Shown here: in pieces, positions 25,121 through 33,849 of the stretch | How positions within the stretch are numbered: the first letter of the stretch is position 1 | Layout of the letters: every line of letters begins with the position of its first letter | DNA from: Candidatus Zipacnadia bacterium | GTDB lineage: Bacteria; Armatimonadota; Zipacnadia; Zipacnadales; UBA5352 | Length of the DNA: 62,697 nt | Assembly: GCA_029820945.1 (NCBI GenBank) | Contig: JALGUJ010000021.1 | Location: forward strand, 1 to 62,697 | Direction: 5' to 3' | Notes under the pieces: generated by a model | Database searches by the model: none | Told to the model about the DNA's origin: nothing | The model's input: the letters and a program-made list of their open reading frames with translations, nothing else | Translations under genes and position numbers: made by a program

Positions 25121-26554
25121 ATGTTCGCGGACGCGACCGAGGCCCTTGACTTCGTGGCCTCCGAGGACGTTGAGATGATTGACCTGAGGACGATTGACCT
25201 AACCGGTCGCCGGCGCCACGTGACACTGCCCGCCCGGCACCTCACAGCCGAGTCGCTCCGCTTCGGCACCGGCATCGACACCTCGAGCTACGTCGGCTAC
25301 AAGACCGTCGAGCGCGGCGACATGCGCGTGGTGCCCGACGTGAGCACGGGGATGATCGACCCGTTCTGCGAGAGCAAGACGCTCAGCTTCATCTGCGACA
25401 TCGTCGAGCCCATCAGCGGAGAGGCCTATCCGCGCGACCCTCGCGGCGTCGCCAGGCGCGCCGAGCGCCACTTCGCCGACGTGGTCGAGCTCGGACATCC
25501 GGTCTTCTCGCCCGAGATGGAGTTCTACGTCTTCTCGCGCGCCCGGTACCGGTCCGAGATGAACAGCGCCGGCTACGACGTGGACTCGGTTGAGGCGCTG
25601 TGGAGCCGCGCCGATGAGGAGGAGCCCCAGCTCGGCCAGCAGATCCCGATGCACGGCGGCTATCATGCAGCCCCGCCGCGCGACCGGCTGAATGACCTGC
25701 GCTCACGCATGCTCAAGGCCATCCAGGACGCGGGGATTCCCGTGCACTACCACCATCACGAGGTCGGCGCGCCGGGGCAGGTGGAGATAGAGGTCGGCTT
25801 CGGGCCGCTGCTGCAGATGGCCGACGCGGTCATGACGATGAAGTACCTGATCACCAACATCGCGTTCCAGGCCGGCATGTCCGCGACGTTCATGCCCAAG
25901 CCCATGTTCGGCGAGGCGGGCAACGGCATGCACGTGCACCAGTACGTGACCCACGAGGACAGGTCGCTCTTCTGGGACGCCGATGGTGACTACGCGAAGC
26001 TCAGCGAGATGGCCCTGCACTGGATCGGCGGGCTCCTCACCCACGCGGCGGCCCTGCTGGCGCTGTGCAGCCCGAGCACGAACTCGTACCGGCGGCTCGT
26101 TCCCGGCTACGAGGCGCCCGTGAGCGCCTTCTTCGGCCTCTCCAACCGCACCGCGGCGATTCGCGTACCGGCCTACGCGGTCAATGAGCGGGAGAACCGC
26201 ATGGAGTTCCGGCCGCCCGACGCCACCTGCAACCCCTATCTGTGCCTCGCGGCCATGACCATGGCCGGCCTGGACGGGATCGGACGCCAGATCCTGCCCG
26301 CAGAGCATGACTTCGGGCCATTCGAGCAGGACATCGTGAAGATGTCGCCGGAGGATCGGGCTCGCGTCACGCAGCTACCCACCTCGCTCGCCGACGCTCT
26401 CGACGCCCTGGAGGCCGACCACGACTTCCTGCTGGAGGGCGGCGTCTTCTCCGAGGACCTGATCGAGGCGTGGCTCGAGCTCAAGCGGGAGGAGGTCGCG
26501 ACCGTCAACCTGCGGCCGCATCCGCACGAGTACGTCCTCTACTACGACCTCTGA
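25121..26554 (+). CDS. glnA: Glutamine synthetase, type I
   Basis: A 477-aa protein; the ATG at 25121 follows aagggg. It makes glutamine from glutamate, ammonia and ATP. The family blocks are present in order: a beta-grasp N-terminus; the metal-binding glutamate in FSPEMEFYVF; the HHHEVGAPGQVEIEV segment; GNGMHVHQYV; the active-site block NSYRRLVPGYEAPV; and NRTAAIRVP. The HVHQ segment reads GEAGNGMHVHQ, slightly different from the usual NGSGMHVHQ. The C-terminus HEYVLYYDL is typical. It stands divergently from the 1353-aa gene, and its own terminator precedes the glutamate synthase promoter, so it is a separate transcription unit of the GS-GOGAT block. Confidence 0.93.
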   Translation: MFADATEALDFVASEDVEMIDLRTIDLTGRRRHVTLPARHLTAESLRFGTGIDTSSYVGYKTVERGDMRVVPDVSTGMIDPFCESKTLSFICDIVEPISGEAYPRDPRGVARRAERHFADVVELGHPVFSPEMEFYVFSRARYRSEMNSAGYDVDSVEALWSRADEEEPQLGQQIPMHGGYHAAPPRDRLNDLRSRMLKAIQDAGIPVHYHHHEVGAPGQVEIEVGFGPLLQMADAVMTMKYLITNIAFQAGMSATFMPKPMFGEAGNGMHVHQYVTHEDRSLFWDADGDYAKLSEMALHWIGGLLTHAAALLALCSPSTNSYRRLVPGYEAPVSAFFGLSNRTAAIRVPAYAVNERENRMEFRPPDATCNPYLCLAAMTMAGLDGIGRQILPAEHDFGPFEQDIVKMSPEDRARVTQLPTSLADALDALEADHDFLLEGGVFSEDLIEAWLELKREEVATVNLRPHPHEYVLYYDL

Positions 26555-26582
26555 CCGCTGGCCGGCACCACCGGCGCGTTAG

Positions 26583-26611
26583 CGGGCCCGCCCTGTCATC
26601 GGGCGGGCCCG
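26583..26611 (+). terminator. Terminator hairpin after glnA
   Basis: CGGGCCCGCCC (26583-26593) pairs perfectly over 11 bp with 26601-26611 across a 7-base loop, 28 bases after the glnA stop. There is no long T-run. It ends 8 bases before the -35 box of the next promoter. Confidence 0.7.
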
Positions 26612-26619
26612 AATCCGTC

Positions 26620-26647
26620 TTGACACCGTTGCGGCGGCGGCTATAAT
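26620..26647 (+). promoter_or_regulatory. Perfect-consensus sigma-70 promoter of the glutamate synthase operon
   Basis: TTGACA (26620-26625), a 16-base spacer, then TATAAT (26642-26647): both hexamers are exact matches. Transcription would start near 26654. It is the best promoter in the window. Confidence 0.85.
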
Positions 26648-26653
26648 GTGTCT

Positions 26654-26803
26654 GACCGGCAGTCGGCTACCGACTGCCGGTACGAGTGTGCATCCAACAG
26701 CAGATGGGCGCGGAAGACGGGGCCGCTTCGCATATCCCGGCGTCGGAGTCCGGCTCCGCGTGTCCCATCGCCGGGTCAGGAAGCCCCGCAATCGGGTAAG
26801 CGC
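26654..26803 (+). promoter_or_regulatory. Structured 150-nt leader of the glutamate synthase operon
   Basis: Immediately after the predicted start lies a perfect 11-bp hairpin, CCGGCAGTCGG-CTA-CCGACTGCCGG (26656-26680). Then GATGGGCGCGG (26703-26713) can pair with CCGCG-tgt-CCCATC (26756-26769), enclosing two inner stems: GACG-GGG with CCC-gg-CGTC (26716-26744) and GGAG with CTCC (26745-26757). The latter competes for bases with the long stem. The leader is much longer than a ribosome site needs. It matches no riboswitch class I recognise; it may sense nitrogen status or simply stabilise the mRNA. Confidence 0.45.
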
Positions 26804-27904
26804 ATGAGCACCAACCGGACTCTCCCCTTCAAGGACATCGGTGGCTGCTCCATCGTGGGGATGATGGACGAGAGCGGCTGCCGCTTCAGCGGTGCCGAAG
26901 CGATCCGCGCCATCGCCAACATGCGCGAGCGCTCGAACGGGCTCGGCGGCGGGTTCGCGGCTTACGGCATCTACCCCGAGCGCGCCGAGCAGTACGCCTT
27001 CCACCTGATGTTCGACGCTCCGCGGGCGCAGGCCGACGCCGAGGCGCTGCTGGAGGAGCGCTGCATCGTCCATCACGCCGAGCCCATCCCCACCAGGCCC
27101 CACGAGGCCATCACCGGGGAGCCGATCCTGCACCGCTACTTCATCAACATCGAGCCGGATCGGGGCCGCCCCGAGCTCAGCGAGGACGACCTGGTCGTGG
27201 AGCTGCACATGGAGATCAACTCCGCGGTGGAGGACGCCTTCGTGTTCTCGGCCGGCAGGGACATGGGCGTGTTCAAGGGCGTCGGCTACCCCGAAGACCT
27301 GGGCGAGTTCTATCGCCTGGAGGAGTACGAAGGCTACACCTGGATCGCGCACGGCCGCTTCCCGACGAACACCACCGGCTGGTGGGGCGGCGCACACCCG
27401 TTCTCGGTCCTGGACTGGGCACTCGTGCACAACGGCGAGATCTCCTCCTACGGCATCAACAAGCGCTATCTGAGCGACTTCGGCTACGAGTGCACGCTGC
27501 AGACCGACACGGAGGTCATCGCCTACCTCTTCGATCTGCTGATCCGCAAGCACGGCCTGCCCCTGGAGGCGGCGTTCATGGCGATGGCGCCACCGTTCTG
27601 GGAGGAGATCGAGCGGATGCCGGCCCGGCAGCAGGCCGAGGCGCGGTCCATCCGCACCGTCTTTGGCGGCGCGCTGCTCAACGGCCCCTTCGCGGTCGTG
27701 GTCGGCAGCACAGGGCGGATGATCGGCTTCTCCGACCGCATCAAGCTCCGACCCCAGGTCGCCGCCCGCAAAGGCGACATGCTCTACATCGCCTCCGAGG
27801 AGGCGGGCATCCGCGTCGTCTGCCCCGATCCGGAGATCGTCTGGCATCCTGATGGCGGCGAGCCGGTGATCGGCGAGCTGCGAGCGGGCGTGACGGTGGC
27901 GTAG
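26804..27904 (+). CDS. Glutamate synthase, glutamine amidotransferase (glutaminase) subunit
   Basis: A 366-aa protein of the class-II (Ntn) glutaminase type, as in the N-terminal domain of GltB, here a separate gene. The nucleophile should be the Cys in GGCSIVGMM at residue 15; no start codon adjoins it, so a 14-residue propeptide must be cleaved off to free it. HGRFPTNTTGWWGGAHPF and LVHNGEISSYG are the conserved substrate-binding and oxyanion segments. It releases ammonia from glutamine for the FMN subunit encoded next. The ATG at 26804 is taken as start, since nothing upstream in frame looks coding. The leader precedes it directly. Confidence 0.88.
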   Translation: MSTNRTLPFKDIGGCSIVGMMDESGCRFSGAEAIRAIANMRERSNGLGGGFAAYGIYPERAEQYAFHLMFDAPRAQADAEALLEERCIVHHAEPIPTRPHEAITGEPILHRYFINIEPDRGRPELSEDDLVVELHMEINSAVEDAFVFSAGRDMGVFKGVGYPEDLGEFYRLEEYEGYTWIAHGRFPTNTTGWWGGAHPFSVLDWALVHNGEISSYGINKRYLSDFGYECTLQTDTEVIAYLFDLLIRKHGLPLEAAFMAMAPPFWEEIERMPARQQAEARSIRTVFGGALLNGPFAVVVGSTGRMIGFSDRIKLRPQVAARKGDMLYIASEEAGIRVVCPDPEIVWHPDGGEPVIGELRAGVTVA

Positions 27905-28003
27905 CCGGGTCGAGGCGCGGCCATATTGCTCCACGGACCGGGCGCTCCGCACGACAACGACGAACGACACACCTGAGCGTGTGTCTGACGGGAGCTGTCG
28001 GCA

Positions 28004-29515
28004 TTGCCCAGCTGGCTGGTCCAACCCGACTTCATCGTGAAGCGCGACCTCGAACGCTGCATCCAGTGCCAGGTCTGCGTGCGCCAGTGTGCCAACGACT
28101 GCCACCAGTTCGACCCGGAGCTGATGGAGGTCTTCACGGACTCCACCAACTGCGTCGGCTGCCACCGCTGCGCCTCGCTGTGCCCGACCGGCGCCATCTC
28201 CATCCGCGAGGTGGAGCTGGACTTCCGCCCGAACGCGAACTGGACGGATGACGCGATCCGCAACATCTACAGGCAGGCCGAGCAGGGCGGCGTGCTGCTC
28301 ACAGGCATGGGCAATCCCGAGGCGCCGCCGGTCTACTGGGACCGCATGCTGCTGAACGCCTCGCAGGTGACCAACCCCTCGATCGACCCTCTTCGCGAGC
28401 CGATGGAGCTGCTCACCTTCGTGGGACGCAAGCCCCGGACGCTCGACTTCACCGGCGGCGAGGAGCCGGCGCTGGAGACCGAGATCGCCCCCCAGCTCGA
28501 GCTGCACGTGCCGGTGATGTTCTCGGCCATGTCCTACGGGTCGATCAGCTACAACGCCTCGGAGGCGCTGGCGCGGGCGGCGCATGACGTGGGCACCTAC
28601 GCCAACACCGGTGAGGGGGGACTGCACGAGAACCTGCGCCGGTACGGCGAGAGCATGATCGTGCAGGTGGCCTCGGGGCGGTTCGGTGTGGACGTGGACT
28701 ACCTCAACGCCGCCGCGGCGGTCGAGATCAAGATCGGCCAGGGGGCCAAGCCGGGGATCGGCGGTCACCTGCCCGGCGAGAAGGTCTCCGCCGACATCTC
28801 GGCCACGCGCATGATCCCGGAAGGGACGGACGCGCTCTCGCCCGCCCCGCACCACGACATCTACTCGATCGAGGACCTGCGCCAGCTCATCTACGCCATC
28901 AAGGAGGCGACGCGCTACCGCAAGCCGGTGGGGGTGAAGATCGCCGCCGTGCATCATGTGGCGGCCATCGCCTCGGGGTGCGTGCGCGCGGGCGCGGACT
29001 TCGTGGCCATCGACGGCTACCGGGGCGGCACCGGCGCGGCCCCGACGATGATCCGCAACAACGTCGGCATCCCCATCGAGTTCGCGCTCGCGGCCGTGGA
29101 CAGCCGGCTGCGCGAGGAGGGTATCCGGCAGGAGGCGTCGCTGGTGGTCGCGGGCAGCTTTCGCTGCGCCGCCGACGTCGCCAAGGCCATCGCGCTGGGC
29201 GCCGACGCGGTCTACATCGGCACCGCCGCGCTGGTCGCCATGGGCTGCCACCTGTGCCAGAAGTGCTACACGGGCAAGTGCAACTGGGGCATCGCCACCC
29301 AGGACCCCTACCTCACGCGCCGCCTCAACCCCAACATCGCCACCCGCCGGCTCGTCAACCTGCTGGAGAGCTGGGGGCATGAGATCAAGGAGATCATGGG
29401 GGGGATGGGCATCAACGCAATCGAGAGCCTGCGCGGCAACCGTGACCACCTCCGCGGCGTAGGGCTGACCGACCGCGAGCTGTCGATACTCGGCATCAGC
29501 GCCGCAGGGGAGTAA
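28004..29515 (+). CDS. Glutamate synthase, FMN-binding synthase subunit with N-terminal ferredoxin domain
   Basis: A 503-aa protein with a TTG start at 28004 behind gggag. Residues of about 12-70 hold two 4Fe-4S motifs, CIQCQVCVRQCANDC and CVGCHRCASLCP. The remainder is the FMN TIM barrel that joins ammonia to 2-oxoglutarate, with GGLHENLRRYGESM, KIGQGAKPGIGGHLPG, GYRGGTGAAP and the C-terminal cluster CHLCQKCYTGKCNWG, which binds a 3Fe-4S centre in this family. This ferredoxin-fused arrangement is the archaeal-type glutamate synthase. A 99-base gap separates it from the glutaminase gene. It is followed at once by its electron-transfer partners. Confidence 0.92.
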   Translation: MPSWLVQPDFIVKRDLERCIQCQVCVRQCANDCHQFDPELMEVFTDSTNCVGCHRCASLCPTGAISIREVELDFRPNANWTDDAIRNIYRQAEQGGVLLTGMGNPEAPPVYWDRMLLNASQVTNPSIDPLREPMELLTFVGRKPRTLDFTGGEEPALETEIAPQLELHVPVMFSAMSYGSISYNASEALARAAHDVGTYANTGEGGLHENLRRYGESMIVQVASGRFGVDVDYLNAAAAVEIKIGQGAKPGIGGHLPGEKVSADISATRMIPEGTDALSPAPHHDIYSIEDLRQLIYAIKEATRYRKPVGVKIAAVHHVAAIASGCVRAGADFVAIDGYRGGTGAAPTMIRNNVGIPIEFALAAVDSRLREEGIRQEASLVVAGSFRCAADVAKAIALGADAVYIGTAALVAMGCHLCQKCYTGKCNWGIATQDPYLTRRLNPNIATRRLVNLLESWGHEIKEIMGGMGINAIESLRGNRDHLRGVGLTDRELSILGISAAGE

Positions 29516-29518
29516 CGC

Positions 29519-29962
29519 ATGAAGCGCATCAGGATCATCGAGGACTACTGCATGGGCTGCGGACTGTGCGAGGTGCACTGCCTGGTCCAGCACTCCCGGT
29601 CGAAGAGGATCATCACAGCCTATCGCGAGGAGCGCAACAGCATCATCCCCGGCATCCAGGTCGAGCGCAGCGGCTACCACTCCTTCGCCGTGCAGTGCCG
29701 GCACTGCGAGGATGCGCCCTGCATTGAGGCCTGCATGACGGGGGCGATGTACCGCGACCCGGAGACCGGCGCGGTGCTCTGCGACACCGACCGCTGCGTG
29801 GGCTGCTGGATGTGCATCATGGTCTGCCCGGTCGGGGCCATCGCGCGGGGCGCCGACGGCAAGGTCGTCTCCAAGTGCGACCTGTGCATCGGCGAGGACG
29901 TCCCGGTTTGCGTCGAGAACTGCCCCAACGAGGCGCTGGTGCTGGAGGATGACGATGAGTGA
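29519..29962 (+). CDS. Four-cluster 4Fe-4S ferredoxin subunit
   Basis: A 147-aa protein that starts 3 bases after the FMN subunit stops. It contains four cysteine groups: CMGCGLCEVHC, CRHCEDAPCIEAC, CVGCWMCIMVCP and CDLC...CVENCP. This is the HycB/NrfC-like layout of electron-transfer subunits in multisubunit oxidoreductases. It should carry electrons between the FAD protein encoded next and the synthase subunit. Its end overlaps the next start. Confidence 0.9.
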   Translation: MKRIRIIEDYCMGCGLCEVHCLVQHSRSKRIITAYREERNSIIPGIQVERSGYHSFAVQCRHCEDAPCIEACMTGAMYRDPETGAVLCDTDRCVGCWMCIMVCPVGAIARGADGKVVSKCDLCIGEDVPVCVENCPNEALVLEDDDE

Positions 29963-31244
29963 CGCGAAGTACCTGATCGTCGGCAACTCCGTCGCCGCGA
30001 TCGCGGCCGTCGATGGCATCCGCGAGGTCGATGCCGACGGCTCCCTCACCCTGATCGCGCGGGAGCCGCACCACACCTACTCGCGGCCACTCATCACCTA
30101 CCTGCTGGGCGGCCGGGTCGATGAGGAGCAGATGCTCTACCGCCCGCGGGACTGGTACGAGAAGGCGAAGGTCAACGCCCTGCTCGGGACCGAGGTCACC
30201 GCCGTCCACCCGGACGATCACCTGGTCGAGACCGCGGACGGGCGGACCATCGGCTACGGCAGGCTCCTCATCGCCGTCGGCGGCACGCCCATCGTCCCCC
30301 GCGACGTCGAGGGGACCGACGCCGAGGGCGTCTTCACCTTCACCACCTGGGACGACGCCAGGGCCATCGCGGACTACATCGAGGAGCGCGGCGTGCGTTC
30401 CGCGGTCATCGTGGGGGGCGGGCTGATCGGCCTCAAGTCCGTCGAGGCGCTGATCGAGCTGGGCATCGAGACGACGGTCGTTGAGCTGGCCGACCGCATG
30501 CTGAGCGCCACCTTCGACCGCACCGCTTCGGAGCTGGCGCAGAGACGGCTCGCCGATGCGGGCGTCGGGGTGCTGTGCGACACCACCACCACCGAGATCC
30601 TGGCGCAAGACGGCCGCGTGGTGGCGGTGAGGCTGACCGGCGGCGAGACCCTGCCCTGCGACCTGGTCATCTTCGCCATCGGCGTGCTTCCCTCGACCTC
30701 TCTCGTGGCGGGCACCGATATCCGCCTCGATCGGGGCATTCTCGTGGACGATCACATGCGCACCAGCGCCGAGGACGTCTACGCCGCGGGCGACGTGGCC
30801 CAGGCGACCGAGCTGATCGGCGGCGAGAAGCGCTGCATCGCGATCTTCCCCAACGCCTACCGCCAGGGCGCCATCGCCGGCCGGAACATGGCGGGGGCGG
30901 AGCGGACCTGGGACGGCGGGCTGGTCATGAACTCGGTCACGGTTGTGGACCGGCCCACCATCTCCGTGGGCGTCACCGAGGCGTCCGGCGACGGCCATGA
31001 GGAGCTCATCGACCTCGACGAGGCCGCCTACAGGTACCGCAAGATCGTGCTGCACGGCGACCGGATCGTGGGTGCCGTGTTCGTCGGCGACATCGAGCGC
31101 GCGGGCATTATCACCGGACTGATCCGCGAGCGGCTCGACGTCTCGGCCATCCGGGACTTGCTGCTCACCGACGAGTTCGGGCTCATCTCGCTTCCTGCCG
31201 ACTACCGGAGCCACGTGATCTCGGGAACGGGAGCGAGTCGATGA
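29955..31244 (+). CDS. FAD/NAD(P)-dependent oxidoreductase of the glutamate synthase complex
   Basis: A 429-aa protein. The ATG at 29955 is favoured over 29949 because ggagg ends 6 bases before it. It has two Rossmann domains: an N-terminal FAD domain (YLIVGNSVAAIAAVDGI, with a slightly degenerate glycine loop) and a central NAD(P) domain (AVIVGGGLIGLKSVEAL). The second FAD motif is TSAEDVYAAGDVAQ. This is the rubredoxin or nitrite reductase-type disulfide-oxidoreductase family without redox cysteines. It probably feeds electrons from NAD(P)H through the ferredoxin into glutamate synthesis. It overlaps both neighbours by a few bases, so translation is coupled. Confidence 0.88.
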   Translation: MSDAKYLIVGNSVAAIAAVDGIREVDADGSLTLIAREPHHTYSRPLITYLLGGRVDEEQMLYRPRDWYEKAKVNALLGTEVTAVHPDDHLVETADGRTIGYGRLLIAVGGTPIVPRDVEGTDAEGVFTFTTWDDARAIADYIEERGVRSAVIVGGGLIGLKSVEALIELGIETTVVELADRMLSATFDRTASELAQRRLADAGVGVLCDTTTTEILAQDGRVVAVRLTGGETLPCDLVIFAIGVLPSTSLVAGTDIRLDRGILVDDHMRTSAEDVYAAGDVAQATELIGGEKRCIAIFPNAYRQGAIAGRNMAGAERTWDGGLVMNSVTVVDRPTISVGVTEASGDGHEELIDLDEAAYRYRKIVLHGDRIVGAVFVGDIERAGIITGLIRERLDVSAIRDLLLTDEFGLISLPADYRSHVISGTGASR

Positions 31245-31972
31245 GGATCGACGCAGCCGGCCTGCACTACAGGGAGCTCAACGAGCGCATCAACGCCGCC
31301 GTCGCGGAGGGCGAGACGCAGTTCACACTCGACAACGTGCTCGGCCAGCGCTACATCGGCGCGGGCCTGGGAGAGGGCGTGTGTATCCGGATCAACGGCG
31401 TGCCGGGCAATGACCTCGCGGCCTTCATGAACGGCGCCGAGATCGTCTGCTCCTCGAACGCCCAGGACGGGGTCGCCAACACCATGAACGCGGGCAGAAT
31501 CGTGATCCACGGCGACGCCGGCGACATCCTCGGGCACTCCATGCGCGGCGGCGCCATCCTCGTCGAGGGCCTGGTCGGGTACCGCTGCGGCATCCACTGC
31601 AAGGCCTACGGGGACAAGCTGCCCGTCATGGTCGTGGGGACGACCGCCGGCGACTACCTCGGCGAGTACATGGCCGGCGGGGTCATCGTGGTGCTCAACC
31701 GCGGTGACACGAGCGACTCACCGGTGGGGCGCTACTGCGGCACGGGGATGCACGGCGGCGTGATGTTCGTGCGCGGCGAGATCGAGGACCATCAGCTCGG
31801 CGCGGAGGTGGCCATCGAGCAGGTCGCAGAGCAGGACTGGGAGCTCCTGGAGGCGATCATCCAGGAGTACTGCATCGCCTTCGACCTCGATCCCGGCCAC
31901 TTCTTCCCGGATCAGTTCACGAAGCTCTGCCCATGGAGCCGCCGGCCCTACGGGAAGCTGTACGCGTACTGA
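31241..31972 (+). CDS. Glutamate synthase GXGXG-domain subunit
   Basis: A 243-aa protein that starts at an ATGA overlap with the preceding stop. It is a right-handed beta-helix of glycine-rich turns (GQRYIGAGLGEG, AGDILGHSMRGG, AGDYLGEYMAGG, YCGTGMHGG), equivalent to the C-terminal domain of bacterial GltB, which holds the ammonia tunnel wall. In archaeal-type enzymes it is a separate gene, as here. It completes the five-gene set. A hairpin 45 bases downstream ends the operon. Confidence 0.92.
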   Translation: MRIDAAGLHYRELNERINAAVAEGETQFTLDNVLGQRYIGAGLGEGVCIRINGVPGNDLAAFMNGAEIVCSSNAQDGVANTMNAGRIVIHGDAGDILGHSMRGGAILVEGLVGYRCGIHCKAYGDKLPVMVVGTTAGDYLGEYMAGGVIVVLNRGDTSDSPVGRYCGTGMHGGVMFVRGEIEDHQLGAEVAIEQVAEQDWELLEAIIQEYCIAFDLDPGHFFPDQFTKLCPWSRRPYGKLYAY

Positions 31973-32261
31973 CGCCGGCGTCGACACGGCTCGGCCAAAC
32001 GACTACGGCAGACGGCGCACGGGCCTGGGCCCGTGCCACGGACCCGGCCCGGCCCATCCCCCCGGACGGCGCGCCCTGCCTATCCGTCCCGCCCACCGCG
32101 CCTATTGCGCAATATGATGTACAATCGGGCGGCGACGGCAGACGGCCCACGAGCGAGGCGCCCGTGGCACGGAACGGGTGTGGGACGCGCACTCAACGGC
32201 AACGAAGGGCGCGGCACGGGTCCGCGCCCTACAGCACGGCAACGGGCAACGTCCGGTGCCG
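31973..32261. other. Convergent intergenic region with operon terminator
   Basis: The hairpin GCACGGGCC (32017-32025) with GGCCCGTGC (32028-32036) is the probable terminator of the glutamate synthase operon. A short AT-rich island at 32101-32125 contains the palindrome ATTGCGCAAT and a TACAAT box without a matching -35. The words acggcagacggc and acggcaacg recur within 250 bases. No gene is seen. Confidence 0.5.
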
Positions 32262-33548
32262 CTACCCCCGGTCGCTCAGCACCTGCTCCTCGTAGCGCCG
32301 GACCTCGGCGAGCCACGCCAGGCCGGTTGGGGCGTCGGCGCGCTCGCAGAGCTCATCCCACACCGCGCCGAAGGGCAGCTCGGCCCGCAGCTCCTGGAGC
32401 GCCAGCTTCGCGTGGCCGTTGCCGGCGTACTCCGCCTGCACGGACGGCTCGTGCGGCTCGAGCATCGCCCACAGCAGCGCCTTGCGCAGCGAGCGCTCGC
32501 CGATGACCCACGCCGCCACGCGGTTGATTGAGGCATCGAAGAAGTCCGTGGCCCAGAGGATGTCGTCGAAGTGGCCGCTGCGCACCGCCTCGTCGCAGAC
32601 CGCACACAGGTCGTCGTTGAAGCGCGCCACGTGGTCGCTGTCCCAGCGCACACCGCGCGAGACATGCAGCAGGATCGGGCGCACGAAGGGCAGCGCCGCG
32701 GAGATCTTATCGGCGACCCCCTCGGTCGGGTGGTAGTGCCCCATGTCGAAGCACACGCCGCAGCCGCGGCTCGCCGCGTAGCCCAGGTAGAACTCGTGTG
32801 AGCCAACCGTGTAGTCCTCGACGCCGATGCCGAAGAGCTTGCTCTCGACCGTGTCCGTGATGGCGGGCATGTCCTCGGCCAGCACCTCGTCCAGCGCCTC
32901 GACCAGGCGCGCGCGCGGGCCCATGCGGTCAACCGTCGCGTCCTTGCGGCCGTCCGGGATCCAGATGTTGCACACGCACGGCCCGAGCCGCTCGCCTATC
33001 TCCTCGGCAATCTCGCGGCAGGCGATGCAGTGCTCGATCCAGAACCGCTGCACCCCATCGTCGCTGGAGCTGAGGGTCATGCCGTCACGCACCATCGGGT
33101 GCGCGAAGCAGGTGGGGTTGAAGTCAAGCCCCCAGCCGTTGCCGTCGCACCAGTCGATCCAGGTCTCGAAGTGCTCGGGCTGGAGCGCATCGCGATCGAC
33201 GACCTCGCCGCCCGTCTCGGCGTACATGGCGTGGAGGTTGAAGCGCAGGTCGCCGGGTATCAGGGTCGCGGCTTTCTCGAAGTCGGCACGGATCTCACCG
33301 CCGCTGCGGGCGCGCCCCGGGTAATCGCCGGTGGCCTGGATGCCGCCGGCGTCCAGCGCCTCCTCGTGCACCTCGAGCCCGACGACGTCGTCCGCCTGCC
33401 AGCAGTGCACGGACAGGGGAGTGCCCAGCGCGCGCTCGATGGCGGCGTCGGTGTCCACGCCGAGCTCGGCGTAGCGGTCGCGCGCGTCCTGATACGGCAT
33501 CCGGCCATGGCCCTCAAGCCCGCTTGTGAGCAGATCGTCCAGCATCAT
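32262..33548 (-). CDS. rhaA: L-rhamnose isomerase
   Basis: A 428-aa protein; two adjacent ATGs (33548, 33545) lie behind gaggtgg. It converts L-rhamnose to L-rhamnulose using two metal ions in a TIM barrel. Family landmarks in order are SVHCWQADDVVG, LRFNLHAMYAE, LDFNPTCFAHP, NIWIPDGRKD, the metal-ligand region ESKLFGIGVEDYTVGSHEFY, FDMGHYHPTEG and RWDSDHVARF. Length is usual. It is the last gene of the minus-strand run behind the pectate lyase gene and fits degradation of rhamnose-containing polysaccharide. No rhamnulokinase or aldolase lies in the window. Confidence 0.93.
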   Translation of the reverse strand: MMLDDLLTSGLEGHGRMPYQDARDRYAELGVDTDAAIERALGTPLSVHCWQADDVVGLEVHEEALDAGGIQATGDYPGRARSGGEIRADFEKAATLIPGDLRFNLHAMYAETGGEVVDRDALQPEHFETWIDWCDGNGWGLDFNPTCFAHPMVRDGMTLSSSDDGVQRFWIEHCIACREIAEEIGERLGPCVCNIWIPDGRKDATVDRMGPRARLVEALDEVLAEDMPAITDTVESKLFGIGVEDYTVGSHEFYLGYAASRGCGVCFDMGHYHPTEGVADKISAALPFVRPILLHVSRGVRWDSDHVARFNDDLCAVCDEAVRSGHFDDILWATDFFDASINRVAAWVIGERSLRKALLWAMLEPHEPSVQAEYAGNGHAKLALQELRAELPFGAVWDELCERADAPTGLAWLAEVRRYEEQVLSDRG

Positions 33549-33849
33549 CGCCGACCACCTCGCTTGCGTGCTATGTGCGCCGGTCTCTTCGACAACCTGC
33601 GGGCGAGGCCCTTCGGCGAGGCACGGCGAACGCCCCGCCGGCGCTCCCGCCGTTAGTCGTGCACTCGGAACCCGAAACGCGGAACTTCCGGACTTGCGCG
33701 CGGCCGAGACTACGTCAATGATTGCGGAGGGCTATGCGCCGATGCAGGTCATCCAGAGCGCCCGGCAGAGCGTGGCGGATGGCGCGACGCGCTGAGCGAG
33801 GCGCGTGGTCGATTGCCACGCATCGATGCGGTCTCGCCGGGGGCCCGGT
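33549..33849. other. Intergenic region upstream of rhaA
   Basis: This is the 301-base gap between the pectate lyase gene and rhaA. A short plus-strand frame ending at 33795 (MIAEGYAPMQVIQSARQSVA) looks mildly protein-like but has no ribosome site or recognisable family. No promoter hexamers or strong hairpin were found. Confidence 0.35.

Noticed and set aside
26774..26792. String gggtcaggaagccccgc in the glutamate synthase leader resembling the 3' box of cobalamin riboswitches
   Set aside because: Only part of the box matches, the central cobalamin core is absent and the leader is too short.
32101..32125. Promoter at the AT-rich island with TACAAT
   Set aside because: No -35 at a usable distance on either strand and no gene to drive; both neighbours converge here.
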